Source: Caldilineaceae bacterium
GTDB lineage: Bacteria; Chloroflexota; Anaerolineae; Caldilineales; Caldilineaceae
Direction of reading: 5' to 3'
DNA: 64,000 bases
NCBI GenBank assembly: GCA_020433455.1
Contig: JAGRCP010000037.1
Span: forward strand, 24,761 to 88,760
Of this stretch, positions 42,580 to 52,081 are shown piece by piece. A model generated the notes under the pieces. That model was not told where the DNA came from and did not search any database. It was given only the letters and a program-made list of their open reading frames with translations. The first letter of the stretch is position 1, and each line of letters starts with the position of its first letter. A program made the translations under genes and the position numbers.

Positions 42580-43065
42580 TTACGGCGCGACGTTGACGCC
42601 CCACTCGAAGACCAGCCGTCCGCCGCTCCACCCGCCCATGAGGACGATCAGCGCACCGGCAAGGAGAAGCAGTGCGGTGAGCAGCCGCGCGGACGGATCG
42701 TCCAGTAAATCCCGGGCCGAATTTCCCGCGCGCCGGCGGGCCTGCACCGCCTTCTTGCTGCCGAATATCCAACGCCGGTAGAGCAAAAATCCGTAGACGA
42801 CGAATTGAGCCAATCCCGCGCCGATATGCCGATTGAGTACGGCGCGGTAAGGCGCGTCCGGCGGCAGATGGGCCTGGGCGAAAAAGCCGGTAAGCGCGGC
42901 TGCGGCTGCGCCCGCAACCCCCAATGCGCCGGCTACCCACGTAAGAAAGCGCAGCTCGGGGCGGGACGACACGAACAGCGCCGCCAGCCCGGACCCGGTG
43001 GCCAGCAGAAGAAAGGCGATGGGAAAATGGACAACAGCCGGATGCAGATCGGCAAAAAAGGTCAT
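42580..43065 (-). CDS. DUF2231 membrane protein
   Basis: A 161-residue protein with four spans. FADLHPAVVHFPIAFLLLA is the DUF2231 opening motif with its HPxxVHFP signature, thought to bind metal or haem. The ATG at 43065 is preferred because GCGAGG lies five bases upstream; earlier in-frame starts lack homology. It converges on the DUF5671-like gene with a 20-base gap. Confidence 0.72.
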   Translation of the reverse strand: MTFFADLHPAVVHFPIAFLLLATGSGLAALFVSSRPELRFLTWVAGALGVAGAAAAALTGFFAQAHLPPDAPYRAVLNRHIGAGLAQFVVYGFLLYRRWIFGSKKAVQARRRAGNSARDLLDDPSARLLTALLLLAGALIVLMGGWSGGRLVFEWGVNVAP

Positions 43066-43092
43066 GGCGGCCTCGCTCATACAGGTTGGCGT

Positions 43093-43250
43093 ACATGGCA
43101 GGGTGGAAGTGGAAACAGCATGGCGGCAATCGCGCTTCCGGAATTCCGCCCGGGAACGCCGGACTCCAGTCCGGCAAGCGTGCCATGTTTCAGTTCGGCG
43201 CTTCCGGACGGCGATCGAACCCACATGCCGCCGGCTTAAAAACGGACAGT
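43093..43250. repeat. Structured intergenic repeat region
   Basis: This 360-base gap (43066-43425) holds ACATGGCA/TGCCATGT (43093-43100, 43181-43188), a tight hairpin GCCGGAC-TCCA-GTCCGGC (43158-43175) and a 26-base stretch (43225-43250) that matches the complement of 52082-52107 at 23 of 26 positions. No gene was found in it. Confidence 0.5.
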
Positions 43251-43370
43251 TACTTACTGGCGGCAGGAATCGGGCGCCGTAAAATGGGCGTCGATTCTTA
43301 ATACTCTCATAACTATTTGCTCAGCCGCAACTTAGGCGACGGCAGTAAGGTATGAATACCGCAGTAAATC

Positions 43371-43379
43371 TGCTATTAT
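43371..43379 (+). promoter_or_regulatory. Possible extended -10 promoter of msrPQ
   Basis: TG-C-TATTAT, 47 bases before the msrP start. Confidence 0.4.
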
Positions 43380-43425
43380 CTGTCCCACGGTTCGGACCGC
43401 GGCCTGTTTTGAAGGAGCAAACATA

Positions 43426-44436
43426 ATGATGCCTATTCCTCGCAGTGAAATTACGCCGGAACATATTTTTCTCAATCGTCGCCGATTTATGATCGGCGTA
43501 GGCTCGGCGGCCGGCGCGCTGGCCCTGGCCGCATGCACCGCGCCCATAGGATCCGTATCCACAGGCGAAAGCGCGGCGGCAAGCCCGGATGCCACGTCCG
43601 CTTCGCTATCGCTGGACGGCGATCTGCCTGCCGCTTTGGCCTATGGGGACCCCTATGCCTCGTCCACAACCGACGAGCTGGGCGATTCCCTCAACTCCTT
43701 CCAGGAGATTACCAACTACAACAACTTTTACGAGTTCACCACCAACAAGCAGCAGGTGGCGCAACTGGCGGAACAGTTTGAACCCTATCCGTGGGAAGTG
43801 AGCGTGACGGGGCTGGTCAAGAATCCCCAGACGTTCAGCCTGGAGACGCTGCTCACCGATTTCCCCCAAGAAGAGCGCATCTATCGCCTGCGCTGCGTGG
43901 AAGCGTGGTCCATGGTTATTCCCTGGGTCGGCTTCCCCATGTCCCTGCTGCTGGATGCCGTGGAGCCCGCGGCTGAGGCCAAGTATGTCAAGTTTACCTC
44001 GGTGCTGCGGCCGGAGCAGATGGCCGGTCAACGCAACAGCCGCTTTCCCTGGCCTTATGTGGAAGGGCTGCGCCTGGACGAGGCCATGAATCCCCTGGCC
44101 ATCTTTGCCACGGGCATGTACGGTAAGCTGTTGCCCAAATCCAATGGCGCGCCCATCCGCGCGGTGATCCCCTGGAAGTACGGCTTCAAGAGCATCAAGT
44201 CCATCGTCAAGATTGAAGTAACCGATATCATGCCCACGTCCACATGGACGAACCTGGCCGCCAACGAATACGGCTTTTACGCCAACGTCAACCCCACCGT
44301 CAACCATCCTCGCTGGTCCCAGGGGACGGAACGGCGCATCGGCGAATCGGGACGCCGCAATACCCTCATGTTCAACGGATACGGCGATGAAGTAGCCGAT
44401 CTCTATGAAGGCATGGACTTGCAGGCGAATTACTGA
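43426..44436 (+). CDS. msrP: Protein-methionine-sulfoxide reductase catalytic subunit MsrP
   Basis: A 336-residue molybdopterin enzyme of the sulfite-oxidase fold that repairs oxidised methionines in the cell envelope. A Tat signal (NRRRFMIGVGSAAGALAL) exports it folded, and the Cys that ligates molybdenum is in RLRCVEAWSM. DSLNSFQEITNYNNFYEF and IPWKYGFKSIKSIVKIE are typical MsrP stretches. AACTAP after the signal may also give a lipobox, which would anchor it. It overlaps the start of msrQ by one base (TGATG). Confidence 0.9.
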   Translation: MMPIPRSEITPEHIFLNRRRFMIGVGSAAGALALAACTAPIGSVSTGESAAASPDATSASLSLDGDLPAALAYGDPYASSTTDELGDSLNSFQEITNYNNFYEFTTNKQQVAQLAEQFEPYPWEVSVTGLVKNPQTFSLETLLTDFPQEERIYRLRCVEAWSMVIPWVGFPMSLLLDAVEPAAEAKYVKFTSVLRPEQMAGQRNSRFPWPYVEGLRLDEAMNPLAIFATGMYGKLLPKSNGAPIRAVIPWKYGFKSIKSIVKIEVTDIMPTSTWTNLAANEYGFYANVNPTVNHPRWSQGTERRIGESGRRNTLMFNGYGDEVADLYEGMDLQANY

Positions 44437-45116
44437 TGACGACCCGAACAATGGTACGCAATTCTGTGAACAAACCGGCCGCGGCGCGCAGAAAACGCGC
44501 GACGTGGGATCGCAAACGCTGGTTTTGGCTCCTGGTCAATCTGGCCGCGGCCCTGCCCTTGCTGCTCCTCCTGTGGGACGCGTGGCGCGGCAATCTCAGC
44601 GTCAACCCCATCGACGATTTCACCGACCGCACGGGCAAAGCCGCCATCATTATCCTGCTTCTTTCCCTGGCCTGCACGCCTGTAGCCTCGATTCTGGGCT
44701 GGCGATTGGCGGCCACGGTGCGTAAATCTTTGGGGCTCTGGGCCTTCGCTTACGCCGGGCTGCACTTCCTGGTCTTCATCGGGCTGGATTACGGCTTCAA
44801 CATCGGTTTTATCCTGCAGGATGACCTCTTGCAGAAGCGCTATATTTTTGTCGGGTTATTGGCTCTGTTGGCCATGTTGCCCCTGGCGATTACGTCTACC
44901 AAGGGCTGGATGCGGCGTCTGGGCAAGGGCTGGAAAAAGCTGCACCGTCTGGCTTATGCTGCCGGCGTGCTGGCCGTGCTCCACTTTCTCTGGCTGGCCA
45001 AGGGCGGGCGGATGGAGCCGTTCCTCTATGCGGCTGCGCTGGCTCTTCTGCTCATCGTGCGCATTCCCGCCGTACGCAAGCGGGCCATCACCCTGCGCCG
45101 CAGGCTTGCAACATGA
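44436..45116 (+). CDS. msrQ: Haem-binding membrane subunit MsrQ
   Basis: A 226-residue membrane protein with about six spans that passes electrons from the quinone pool or flavin reductase to MsrP. TGKAAIIILLLSLACTP and RKSLGLWAFAYAGLHFLVFIG are characteristic. The histidines in GLHFLV, KLHRLAY and VLHFLW are the likely haem ligands. Start and stop overlap both neighbours (TGATG, ATGA), so msrP-msrQ-NUDIX is one translationally coupled operon. Confidence 0.9.
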   Translation: MTTRTMVRNSVNKPAAARRKRATWDRKRWFWLLVNLAAALPLLLLLWDAWRGNLSVNPIDDFTDRTGKAAIIILLLSLACTPVASILGWRLAATVRKSLGLWAFAYAGLHFLVFIGLDYGFNIGFILQDDLLQKRYIFVGLLALLAMLPLAITSTKGWMRRLGKGWKKLHRLAYAAGVLAVLHFLWLAKGGRMEPFLYAAALALLLIVRIPAVRKRAITLRRRLAT

Positions 45117-45742
45117 CCCTCACGACTTCAGTTGATCAACAGGAATGGGCCGCGCTCACCCAACGGTGGGGCGCGGTCCCGCTGGATCATCACCGTTTGG
45201 CGGTGGCGCATCCCTTTTTGAGCGGCGATCACCAGCAGCTCGTCAGCGACGGCCGCCGGGCGGAGATCTGCTACGTCATGCATCGGGGCGATCCGGCTGA
45301 CGGCGTCCTCTTTCACATCAAGCGTTTCTATCCCGCGGGCGCGTATCGCCTGCCCACAGGCGGCATCCACCAGGGCCAATCCGTACTGGATACCCTGGCC
45401 CGGGAGATTTACGAAGAGACGGGCCTGCATGTGGGCGATACGCCTGACGCCGTTCAGGTGGAACGCTTTTTGGGTGCGCTTTCTTATCTCTTCTGTCATC
45501 CGCAACTGGGCGAGCGAAACTTTGCCACCTATCATTTTCTGGTGCGTATGCCCGAGGGCGCGACGCTTAATCCCCAGGATGAGACCGAGCAGATTGCTGA
45601 CTGGCGCTGGCTGCCTCGGGAGGAGTTGTCCGCCGCGGGCGATCGCCTTGCGTCCGTGGATGAGGCGTATCCCCGGTGGCGGGATTGGGGAAAATTCCGC
45701 GCCTTGAGTCACTATTTCGTGGCTGCCGCGCTGTCCGCCTAG
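45113..45742 (+). CDS. NUDIX hydrolase
   Basis: A 209-residue protein with NUDIX box GGIHQGQSVLDTLAREIYEETGL. The REIYEETGL core with its metal-binding glutamates is complete, but the upstream Glu of GX5E is a Gln. Members hydrolyse nucleoside diphosphates linked to other groups; the substrate is not known. It overlaps msrQ by ATGA, which could hint at removal of oxidised nucleotides, though this is only context. Confidence 0.8.
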   Translation: MTLTTSVDQQEWAALTQRWGAVPLDHHRLAVAHPFLSGDHQQLVSDGRRAEICYVMHRGDPADGVLFHIKRFYPAGAYRLPTGGIHQGQSVLDTLAREIYEETGLHVGDTPDAVQVERFLGALSYLFCHPQLGERNFATYHFLVRMPEGATLNPQDETEQIADWRWLPREELSAAGDRLASVDEAYPRWRDWGKFRALSHYFVAAALSA

Positions 45743-45758
45743 ATGCCAATCCGCACCC

Positions 45759-47030
45759 GTGAATCCGTCAACCCTTCGCCACGCCATTCTGACCGAGGTC
45801 CGACGTCTCGGCTTTGATCACGTCCGCATGACGCCGGTAACCGAGGCGGAGCATGCCGACTTCTTTGCCGCGTGGCTGGCCTTGGGGCGACCGGGCGAGA
45901 TGACCTACCTGGCCCGTCACGTTGAGAAGCGGCGCAACCCGGCGCGCCTCCTGGAGGATGCGGACGCACGCACCCTGATCGTTTTGGGCGTCAATTACCA
46001 TCAGTTTGATCTGCCGCCCGCCCTGCGCGACGATCCAAGCCGGGGGCTCATCGCCTCCTACGCCTGGGGCGATGACTACCACGAGATCATCCGCCCGCTC
46101 CTCTACGAGCTGGACGCGTTTATCGCCGGGCAAAGCGGCCGCACCGTGCAGGGCAAGTGTCTGGTGGACACCGGCCCCGTGCTGGAGCGGGACTGGGCCC
46201 AACGGGCCGGGCTGGGCTTCTTCGGCAAGAACTGCTGCACCATCCATCCCGTCGAGGGCAGTTGGCTCCTTCTGGCCACTATGCTCATTCCTGAGATTGT
46301 TGATTACGATCCGCCGGCCCCGAGCGCTTCACCCGAGCCGACCGCGCAGGAAGTCCTCACCGGCCTCCCGCCGCGCGGCGATTACGGCCGCCGGCAATTT
46401 CCTGACGCATCCGGTCCCCGCGTGGGAACCTGCGGTCGCTGCACCCGCTGCCTTGACGCCTGCCCCACCGACGCCTTCGTCGGCCCGTATCATCTGGACC
46501 CCCAGCGCTGCATCTCCTACTGGACCATTGAAGCCAGGGGAGCCATTCCGCGCGCACTACGCGCGCGCTTCGGTAATCGCATTTTCGGCTGCGACATCTG
46601 TCAGGAAGTCTGCCCGTGGAACAAGGGCCTGCCCGCGCGGGAGCCGCTCCTGCCGGGCCTCGTTGCGCAGCGGGACCGCATCGCGCCGCCCTTGCTGGAG
46701 GGCTTCGATCCCCGTCATCCCTACTGGCTGGATGACGACGCTTTTCGCCAACGCTTCCGCCGCTCGCCCGTCAAGCGGGCCAAGCGGGCCGGTATGTTGC
46801 GCAACGTCTGCGTCGCGCTGGGCAACTGGGGCGACGTCGCGACCGTTGACGCGCTGGTTGCGGCCCTGCGCGACCCCCATCCCCTGTCCCGGGGGCACGC
46901 CGCCTGGGCGCTGGGCCGCATCGCCCGGCAGCACGATCATGCCGGCGCGCGCCTGGCCCTGGAAGACGCCGCGCGCGCAGAAACGGACGCGTGGGTGCGG
47001 GAAGAGATTGGGTTGGCGTATACCCAATAA
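45759..47030 (+). CDS. queG: Epoxyqueuosine reductase QueG
   Basis: A 423-residue cobalamin- and iron-sulfur-dependent enzyme that makes queuosine in tRNA. VLERDWAQRAGLGFFGKN is the QueG signature. Two [4Fe-4S] clusters are built from CGRCTRCLDACP, CISYWTIE and GCDICQEVCPWN. The C-terminal ~90 residues are HEAT-like repeats (ALRDPHPLSRGHAAWALGRI). It starts with GTG 16 bases after the NUDIX gene. Confidence 0.92.
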   Translation: MNPSTLRHAILTEVRRLGFDHVRMTPVTEAEHADFFAAWLALGRPGEMTYLARHVEKRRNPARLLEDADARTLIVLGVNYHQFDLPPALRDDPSRGLIASYAWGDDYHEIIRPLLYELDAFIAGQSGRTVQGKCLVDTGPVLERDWAQRAGLGFFGKNCCTIHPVEGSWLLLATMLIPEIVDYDPPAPSASPEPTAQEVLTGLPPRGDYGRRQFPDASGPRVGTCGRCTRCLDACPTDAFVGPYHLDPQRCISYWTIEARGAIPRALRARFGNRIFGCDICQEVCPWNKGLPAREPLLPGLVAQRDRIAPPLLEGFDPRHPYWLDDDAFRQRFRRSPVKRAKRAGMLRNVCVALGNWGDVATVDALVAALRDPHPLSRGHAAWALGRIARQHDHAGARLALEDAARAETDAWVREEIGLAYTQ

Positions 47031-47188
47031 CCAATTGGGTGTATCCCCTTCGCTTGTATGCACGCCCGCCAATCCGGTATGATGATTGTCATTCACTTAC
47101 AGCAGTCCTGATCGCGCGGGCACTTGTTGCCCCATGGCCGTTGTAGCCAGGCGTCGGCTACTGTTTTCCCATTACACAACGGTCAACC

Positions 47189-48493
47189 ATGGCATCATCC
47201 GAGCGCTGGGCTGCATTTCATCACCGCGATTTTCGCCTGGTTTGGGGCGGGAACCTGATTTCCATTCTGGGTACCCAGATGCAGCTAACCGCCATCAACT
47301 GGCAGATTTACGAGCTGCTGGCCGGCGTGGATCGCTCGATCCGCGTCTTCGGCCGCACGATTCCCCTGAATGTGGAGGCGTTGGGGCTGGGCGGCGTGGG
47401 CCTGGCCCGGGTCATCCCCATCATGATCTTCGCGGTCATCGGCGGCAACCTGGCCGACGTCATGAACCGCCGCCGGCTGCTCCTGTGGACCAACGGCGCG
47501 GCCGCGCTCTTTGCCGCCGTCCTGGCCTTTCTCAGCCTGACCGGCCGCATCACCGTGCCCGTGGTTTATCTGCTGACGTCGGCTACCGCGGCCGCCGCGG
47601 CCTTCTCATCACCCGCCTTCCAGTCGCTGATCCCTAATCTGGTGCCCGAATCGGATCTGACCAACGCCATCAGCCTCAACACGCTGGTGCGTCAGATCGC
47701 GGCCATCACGGGACCTGCTTTGGGCGGGCTGCTGCTGGGCTTTGCGGGCGCGGGTGCGGTATATGCGGTCAATGCCCTCTCGTTCGCCGCGATTATCGTT
47801 GCGTTGGCGCAGCTCCAATACCGGGGCGGCCGGGCGGAGCGCAGCGCCGGGCTCGGCGTGCAGGCAATTCTGGAGGGCTGGCGCTTTGTGCGCGGCAACC
47901 GCATCATCTGGAGCACCATGCTGCTGGACTTCATGGCCACCTTCTTCAGCTCGGCGCGCACCATGCTGCCCCTCATCGCCGGGCAGATTTTGCAGGTCGG
48001 TCCCCAGGGTTACGGGCTCCTTTCCACCGCCGAAGCCGTGGGCTCGCTCATTACCGGCTTCGTCCTTTCGCTGCGGCGGGACATCTACAAGCAAGGTGCG
48101 GTGCTGCTGATTTCGGTCGCATTCTACGGGCTCTTTTCGGCCCTCTTCGGCCTTTCCACCCTGTTTGTCCTGAGCTATCTCTGCTACATGGGCATCGGCG
48201 CGAGTGATACCGTCTCCATGGTGATCCGCCAGACCATCCGCCAGGTGATTACGCCGGATCGGCTGCGCGGGCGCATGACGGGCATCAATCAGATTTTCTT
48301 TATGGGCGGGCCCCAGTTGGGCGAAATCGAAGCCGGCCTGGTGGCCTCCGCCCTGGGCGCGCCCTTCGCGATCGTGAGCGGCGGACTGGCCACGCTCTTA
48401 TTCACGGGCATCATTGCCTGGCGTTATCCGCGTCTGCGCAACTATACCCACGACACCATGCTGGCGGATCAGGCCAAGCAGAATGGAGCGTAA
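47189..48493 (+). CDS. MFS transporter (MFS_3 / EntS-like)
   Basis: A 434-residue protein with about 12 spans. RDFRLVWGGNLISILGTQMQ starts the family domain, and FAVIGGNLADVMNRRRLLL is the motif-A loop. It is of the same family as the exporter at 1717-2982. No regulator is adjacent. The start has no clear Shine-Dalgarno, so it is uncertain by a few codons. Substrate unknown. Confidence 0.78.
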   Translation: MASSERWAAFHHRDFRLVWGGNLISILGTQMQLTAINWQIYELLAGVDRSIRVFGRTIPLNVEALGLGGVGLARVIPIMIFAVIGGNLADVMNRRRLLLWTNGAAALFAAVLAFLSLTGRITVPVVYLLTSATAAAAAFSSPAFQSLIPNLVPESDLTNAISLNTLVRQIAAITGPALGGLLLGFAGAGAVYAVNALSFAAIIVALAQLQYRGGRAERSAGLGVQAILEGWRFVRGNRIIWSTMLLDFMATFFSSARTMLPLIAGQILQVGPQGYGLLSTAEAVGSLITGFVLSLRRDIYKQGAVLLISVAFYGLFSALFGLSTLFVLSYLCYMGIGASDTVSMVIRQTIRQVITPDRLRGRMTGINQIFFMGGPQLGEIEAGLVASALGAPFAIVSGGLATLLFTGIIAWRYPRLRNYTHDTMLADQAKQNGA

Positions 48494-48666
48494 GGCGATT
48501 TCAGAACCGTCCATCTCTGGGATGCAGAATATAGCCGCGTACAGGTATCTTCCCTGCAACCAATTTGCCCGCCTTGCGTATTATTAAACAGCGTAGAACA
48601 ATAAACGTGGAACAGCCGAAAGCAGGCTGCTTCCCGCGCCGGATCATTCACGAAGGAGAGAAACGC

Positions 48667-49644
48667 ATGGACATTGTTAAGGCATTGAGCTTTATCCCTG
48701 GGGAAGATCGCTATGTGGAAAAGCTGGCCATCGGTACCGGTTTGGTTCTGGTCAGCTATATCTTCAGCGTTGCATTAGTAGGCGTGATCGGCTTCTTTAT
48801 TCTGGCCGGTTACGGGCTGCGCCTCTTCCGCAACGTGCAGGCGGGTAAGTCCCAGGTGCTGCCGGAGTGGGATGACTGGAGCGGAGACCTGACCCGCGGC
48901 TTCAAGTGGACGATTGTGGGGGTGATTTGGTCGCTGCCTGCCGTCGTCTTTGCCATTCCCATGGCCATTGGCGGCGGCCTGGTGGACGGCTACAGCGAAG
49001 CCGGGCAAGTTTTCGGCGTGCTGTTGCTGGTGTGCATGGGGACCATGACCTTCCTCTACAGTCTCTTTGTCGCCCTGATTACGCCCGGCTACACCATCGC
49101 CTTTGCCCGGGATGAGCGCATCTCCAGCGGCCTTCAGTTGACGCCCATCTGGCAGTGGACGCGGGCCAATATCGGCCAGGTGATTGTGGCGGCGTTGGCA
49201 ATCTTCATTGTCAGTTTCGGGCTTGTCCTGTTGGCCATGCTGCTGGGCACGCTCGCCTGCTTTATCGGCCTGGTTGTGACCATGCCGCTGGTCTATGTGG
49301 TAATCGTTCTCTTCCAGTCTCATCTGTACGGCCAGCTTGCCCGGAGTTATCCGTTTGACGGTGTTCCCGCTCCGGCGGCTGCGCCCGGCCCCGCTGCGCC
49401 CGCACCGGCCGCCCCGCCTGCGCAGGATGCAGGCGTGAGCAAGCCGGCCGCTTCCGAGGCCCCTGCCGCGGAAGTCAAGGTGACGTATGCGGGCATGACC
49501 GAAGAGGAAGCGCCCGCTGCGCCGAGCGACGCGGTGGAAGCCGTCCAGGATTCGCTGGACGCGACCGACGAAGGGCTCCAGGCCATTGACGATGCGATTG
49601 ACGATGCGGTTGCTGATGCGACGGATGATGCGAATGATGCGTGA
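48667..49644 (+). CDS. DUF4013 membrane protein with acidic tail
   Basis: A 325-residue protein. The first ~220 residues are a DUF4013 domain with about six spans (GYGLRLFRNVQAGKSQVLPEWDDW is its signature, present in many Chloroflexota and Gram-positives). The last ~100 residues are an Ala/Pro-rich and then acidic tail (EEAPAAPSDAVEAVQDS, ending in repeated DA/DD). AAGGAGAG lies before the ATG. Function unknown. Confidence 0.75.
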   Translation: MDIVKALSFIPGEDRYVEKLAIGTGLVLVSYIFSVALVGVIGFFILAGYGLRLFRNVQAGKSQVLPEWDDWSGDLTRGFKWTIVGVIWSLPAVVFAIPMAIGGGLVDGYSEAGQVFGVLLLVCMGTMTFLYSLFVALITPGYTIAFARDERISSGLQLTPIWQWTRANIGQVIVAALAIFIVSFGLVLLAMLLGTLACFIGLVVTMPLVYVVIVLFQSHLYGQLARSYPFDGVPAPAAAPGPAAPAPAAPPAQDAGVSKPAASEAPAAEVKVTYAGMTEEEAPAAPSDAVEAVQDSLDATDEGLQAIDDAIDDAVADATDDANDA

Positions 49645-49694
49645 CTCGTGATGCGTGGCGGACGCCATAACGAGTCACAAATTGTATAGCGCGT

Positions 49695-49737
49695 AACAAA
49701 AAGCCCGGGCTTCCCACGGAAGCCCGGGCTTTTTGTT
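49695..49737 (+). terminator. Rho-independent terminator after the DUF4013 gene
   Basis: Two exact 20-base arms (49695-49714 and 49718-49737) contain AAAAAGCCCGGGCTTCC and its complement, closing on loop CAC; the T-run is in the right arm. Confidence 0.85.
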
Positions 49738-49824
49738 GCGCGGCCGGGCGCTTGAGCGTCGGGTGTGTTCGGATCGATTTGGCAGAGTTTTGGCCCGTTT
49801 TGTGCCAATTTGACAAAAATATGG

Positions 49825-49853
49825 TTGACAAACCGAGGAATCAGCAATATGAT
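49825..49853 (+). promoter_or_regulatory. Promoter of the Lrp-type regulator
   Basis: TTGACA (49825-49830), 17-base spacer, TATGAT (49848-49853). A second TTGACA lies 16 bases upstream. Confidence 0.65.
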
Positions 49854-49916
49854 GTGGGCGATTTGTGCGATTGTGATTTGGGGGCGTAAAAAAGGCGAGG
49901 TGAAAACGCAAGCTGT

Positions 49917-50414
49917 ATGACCGACCCAATCGTCATGGATGAGATGGACCGGGGAATTCTCCGGGCGCTAAAAGAAGACGGACGCATGGCGTTCAGTGAA
50001 ATCGCCCGGCGCCTGAACGTGTCGCCCGGCATGGTGCGCCAACGTTACCAACGCCTGCAGGATGCCGGCATTTTGCAGGTCGTGGCCGTCACCAATCCCC
50101 TCAAGATCGGCTATCACACCATGGCGCTGATCGGCGTCCGCGCCGACGGCAGTCGCCTGCGCGAGATTGCGGCCGCCATTGCCGACTTTGACGAGGTCAT
50201 CTACCTGACCATCAGTTCGGCCACCTACAATCTCCTGGTCGAAGTACTCTGTCTGGATAACAACCACCTGCTTCAATTTCTCACCGACAAGCTGCACGGC
50301 GTGGAGGGCGTGCGGGAAGCGGAGGCGTTTATCTATCTGGACATTGTGAAGGAAATCTACGCCTGGGATAAGCCGTCCAGCCATTTTGACGCTTTTCTGG
50401 CCGCGCAGGAATAG
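49917..50414 (+). CDS. Lrp/AsnC-family transcriptional regulator
   Basis: A 165-residue protein: an N-terminal helix-turn-helix (MDEMDRGILRALKEDGRMAFSEIARRLNVSPGMVRQRYQRL, described by its ends DEMDRGIL and GMVRQRYQ) and a C-terminal RAM/ligand domain (LIGVRADGSRLREIA). Such regulators bind amino acids or related metabolites as octamers. It is followed in the same direction by a class-III aminotransferase gene, its likely target. GAGGTG is about 15 bases before the ATG, so the start could be a few codons later. Confidence 0.83.
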   Translation: MTDPIVMDEMDRGILRALKEDGRMAFSEIARRLNVSPGMVRQRYQRLQDAGILQVVAVTNPLKIGYHTMALIGVRADGSRLREIAAAIADFDEVIYLTISSATYNLLVEVLCLDNNHLLQFLTDKLHGVEGVREAEAFIYLDIVKEIYAWDKPSSHFDAFLAAQE

Positions 50415-50450
50415 GATCGTTTCCGGAATTTCAGATTCTCCTGTTGTAAC

Positions 50451-50493
50451 CTACCGATTCCAGAGAGAAACCTCCCGGAGGCTGTACAGTAAC
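50451..50493 (+). repeat. Interspersed repeat, copy C (partial)
   Basis: Contains GATTCCAGAGAGAAACCT and then CCCGGAGGCTGTACAGTA, matching the second half of copies A (540-608) and B (24391-24459). It lies in the 301-base gap before the aminotransferase; no gene is seen in that gap. Confidence 0.6.
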
Positions 50494-50715
50494 CTCCTGC
50501 TCATACCACAAGTGCACTCCTCCGTACCCATGTTGAAGTTCACCCGACCCGTCCGCTGTCTATCACGCGCTTGATCGCCATGCAAAAGGAGTAAAGCCTA
50601 TATGGATCCAGACAAACCGAACGAACTGATTTTCAGGGAGGTGAGAGAACAGTAGCGATGCAGCGAATGCAACATGAAGTTTCTCTCCGACCTTTTTTTA
50701 CTCTCTGAGGATCGT

Positions 50716-52059
50716 ATGAAAACCCAACGTACGTTAACCAAAACCAAGCAATATTTCGATGCGGCACAGCGCCATATTCCCTTTGGCGTTAATTCCAATT
50801 TTCGTTATTGGGAAGAGGACACATTCGTCGTGACCCACGGCCGCGACGCCCACGTATGGGATGCCGACGGGAATTGCTACATCGATTACCGCCTCGGCTT
50901 CGGCCCGATTATTCTGGGCCACGCCTATCCGGCCGTCACCGAGAAGGTTGCCGAAGCGCTCCAATACGGCAACCTCTTCGCCTGGACCACCCCCTACGAG
51001 ATCGAGCTGGCCGAGCGCTTTACGCGCATGACCGGCATGGACATGGTGCGCCTTTCCAACACTGGAACGGAAGCCACCATGCACGCGCTGCGCGTGGCCC
51101 GGGCCCACACCGGCCGGGACCTGATCATCAAGTTTGACGGTCAGTATCACGGCAATTATGACTACGTTATGTACAACACGCCGGGCATTGATGCCGAGCG
51201 CCTGGGCGCGAGCTGGCCGACGCGTCGCCTGCCTGCTTCCCGGGGCATTCCCAAAGCTATTGAGCGCTATCTCCTCAGCCTGCCCTACAATCACATCGAG
51301 GCCATCGAGTCCGTCATGGCCCGCTACGGCGAAGAGGTTGCGGCGATCATGGTCGAGCCGGTCATGGGCAATACCGCGGGGATTGTCCCCCGTGAGGGAT
51401 GGCTGGAGCGCCTGCGTGAACTCTGCGATGAGTACGGCGCTCTGCTTTTCTTCGATGAGGTGAAGACGGGCTTCCGCATTGCCAATGGCGGGGCCCAGGA
51501 GTATTTCGGCGTCAGGGCGGATATTGCCGCGTACGCCAAGGCCATGGGCAACGGCTTCCCCATCGCGGCCATTGCCGGCCGGCGGGACGTGATGATGACC
51601 ATCGAGCCGGGCAAGGTGGCCCAGGGCGGCACCTACACGGGAAACATGATCGCGGTGGCCGCGGCCAATGCGACTCTGGAAATCATTGAAGAGCAACCGA
51701 TTCTCGCGACGATCTTTGAACGGGGACGCGCGCTTATGGACGGCATGGATGAGATTCTGACCCGCCACGATATTCCCCACGCCGTAACGGGCATTCCTTC
51801 CATGTTCAGCCTGATTGTGGGCACCAACGAAGCGCCGGTCGATTTCCTGAGCTACGCCCGCAACGATGACGATTTCTACGAGGCCCTGGCCCTGGCGTTG
51901 GTGGCCCGGGGCGTCATGCCCGACAGCGACAGCCGGGAACCCTGGTTCATGTGTTATACCCACAGCGAGCAGGACATTGCCGAAACGCTGGAAATTTTGG
52001 ACGACGCAGTCGGCGAGGTCAAGCAGGGTTTTCGTCGCGCCTTCGCCAAAGCCGCATAA
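50716..52059 (+). CDS. Class-III aminotransferase, glutamate-1-semialdehyde aminomutase-like
   Basis: A 447-residue PLP enzyme. Its sequence is closest to HemL: IDYRLGFGPIILGHAYP, RLSNTGTEATMHALRVARAHTGR and FDEVKTGFR are present, with the PLP lysine in YAKAMGNGFPIAAIAG. HemL makes 5-aminolevulinate for haem. However, the usual HemL opening (VNSPVRAF) reads VNSNFRYW here, no other haem gene is near, and an Lrp-type regulator precedes it. It may be a catabolic or biosynthetic HemL paralogue. GAGG lies six bases before the ATG. Confidence 0.75.
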   Translation: MKTQRTLTKTKQYFDAAQRHIPFGVNSNFRYWEEDTFVVTHGRDAHVWDADGNCYIDYRLGFGPIILGHAYPAVTEKVAEALQYGNLFAWTTPYEIELAERFTRMTGMDMVRLSNTGTEATMHALRVARAHTGRDLIIKFDGQYHGNYDYVMYNTPGIDAERLGASWPTRRLPASRGIPKAIERYLLSLPYNHIEAIESVMARYGEEVAAIMVEPVMGNTAGIVPREGWLERLRELCDEYGALLFFDEVKTGFRIANGGAQEYFGVRADIAAYAKAMGNGFPIAAIAGRRDVMMTIEPGKVAQGGTYTGNMIAVAAANATLEIIEEQPILATIFERGRALMDGMDEILTRHDIPHAVTGIPSMFSLIVGTNEAPVDFLSYARNDDDFYEALALALVARGVMPDSDSREPWFMCYTHSEQDIAETLEILDDAVGEVKQGFRRAFAKAA

Positions 52060-52081
52060 AGCCCAAGACCGTCGTTAAATG

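Noticed and set aside
47086..47637. A separate gene upstream and overlapping the MFS_3 start
   Set aside because: The MFS protein explains this DNA in another frame; the extra frame has an Arg/Gly/Pro-rich composition typical of shadow frames.
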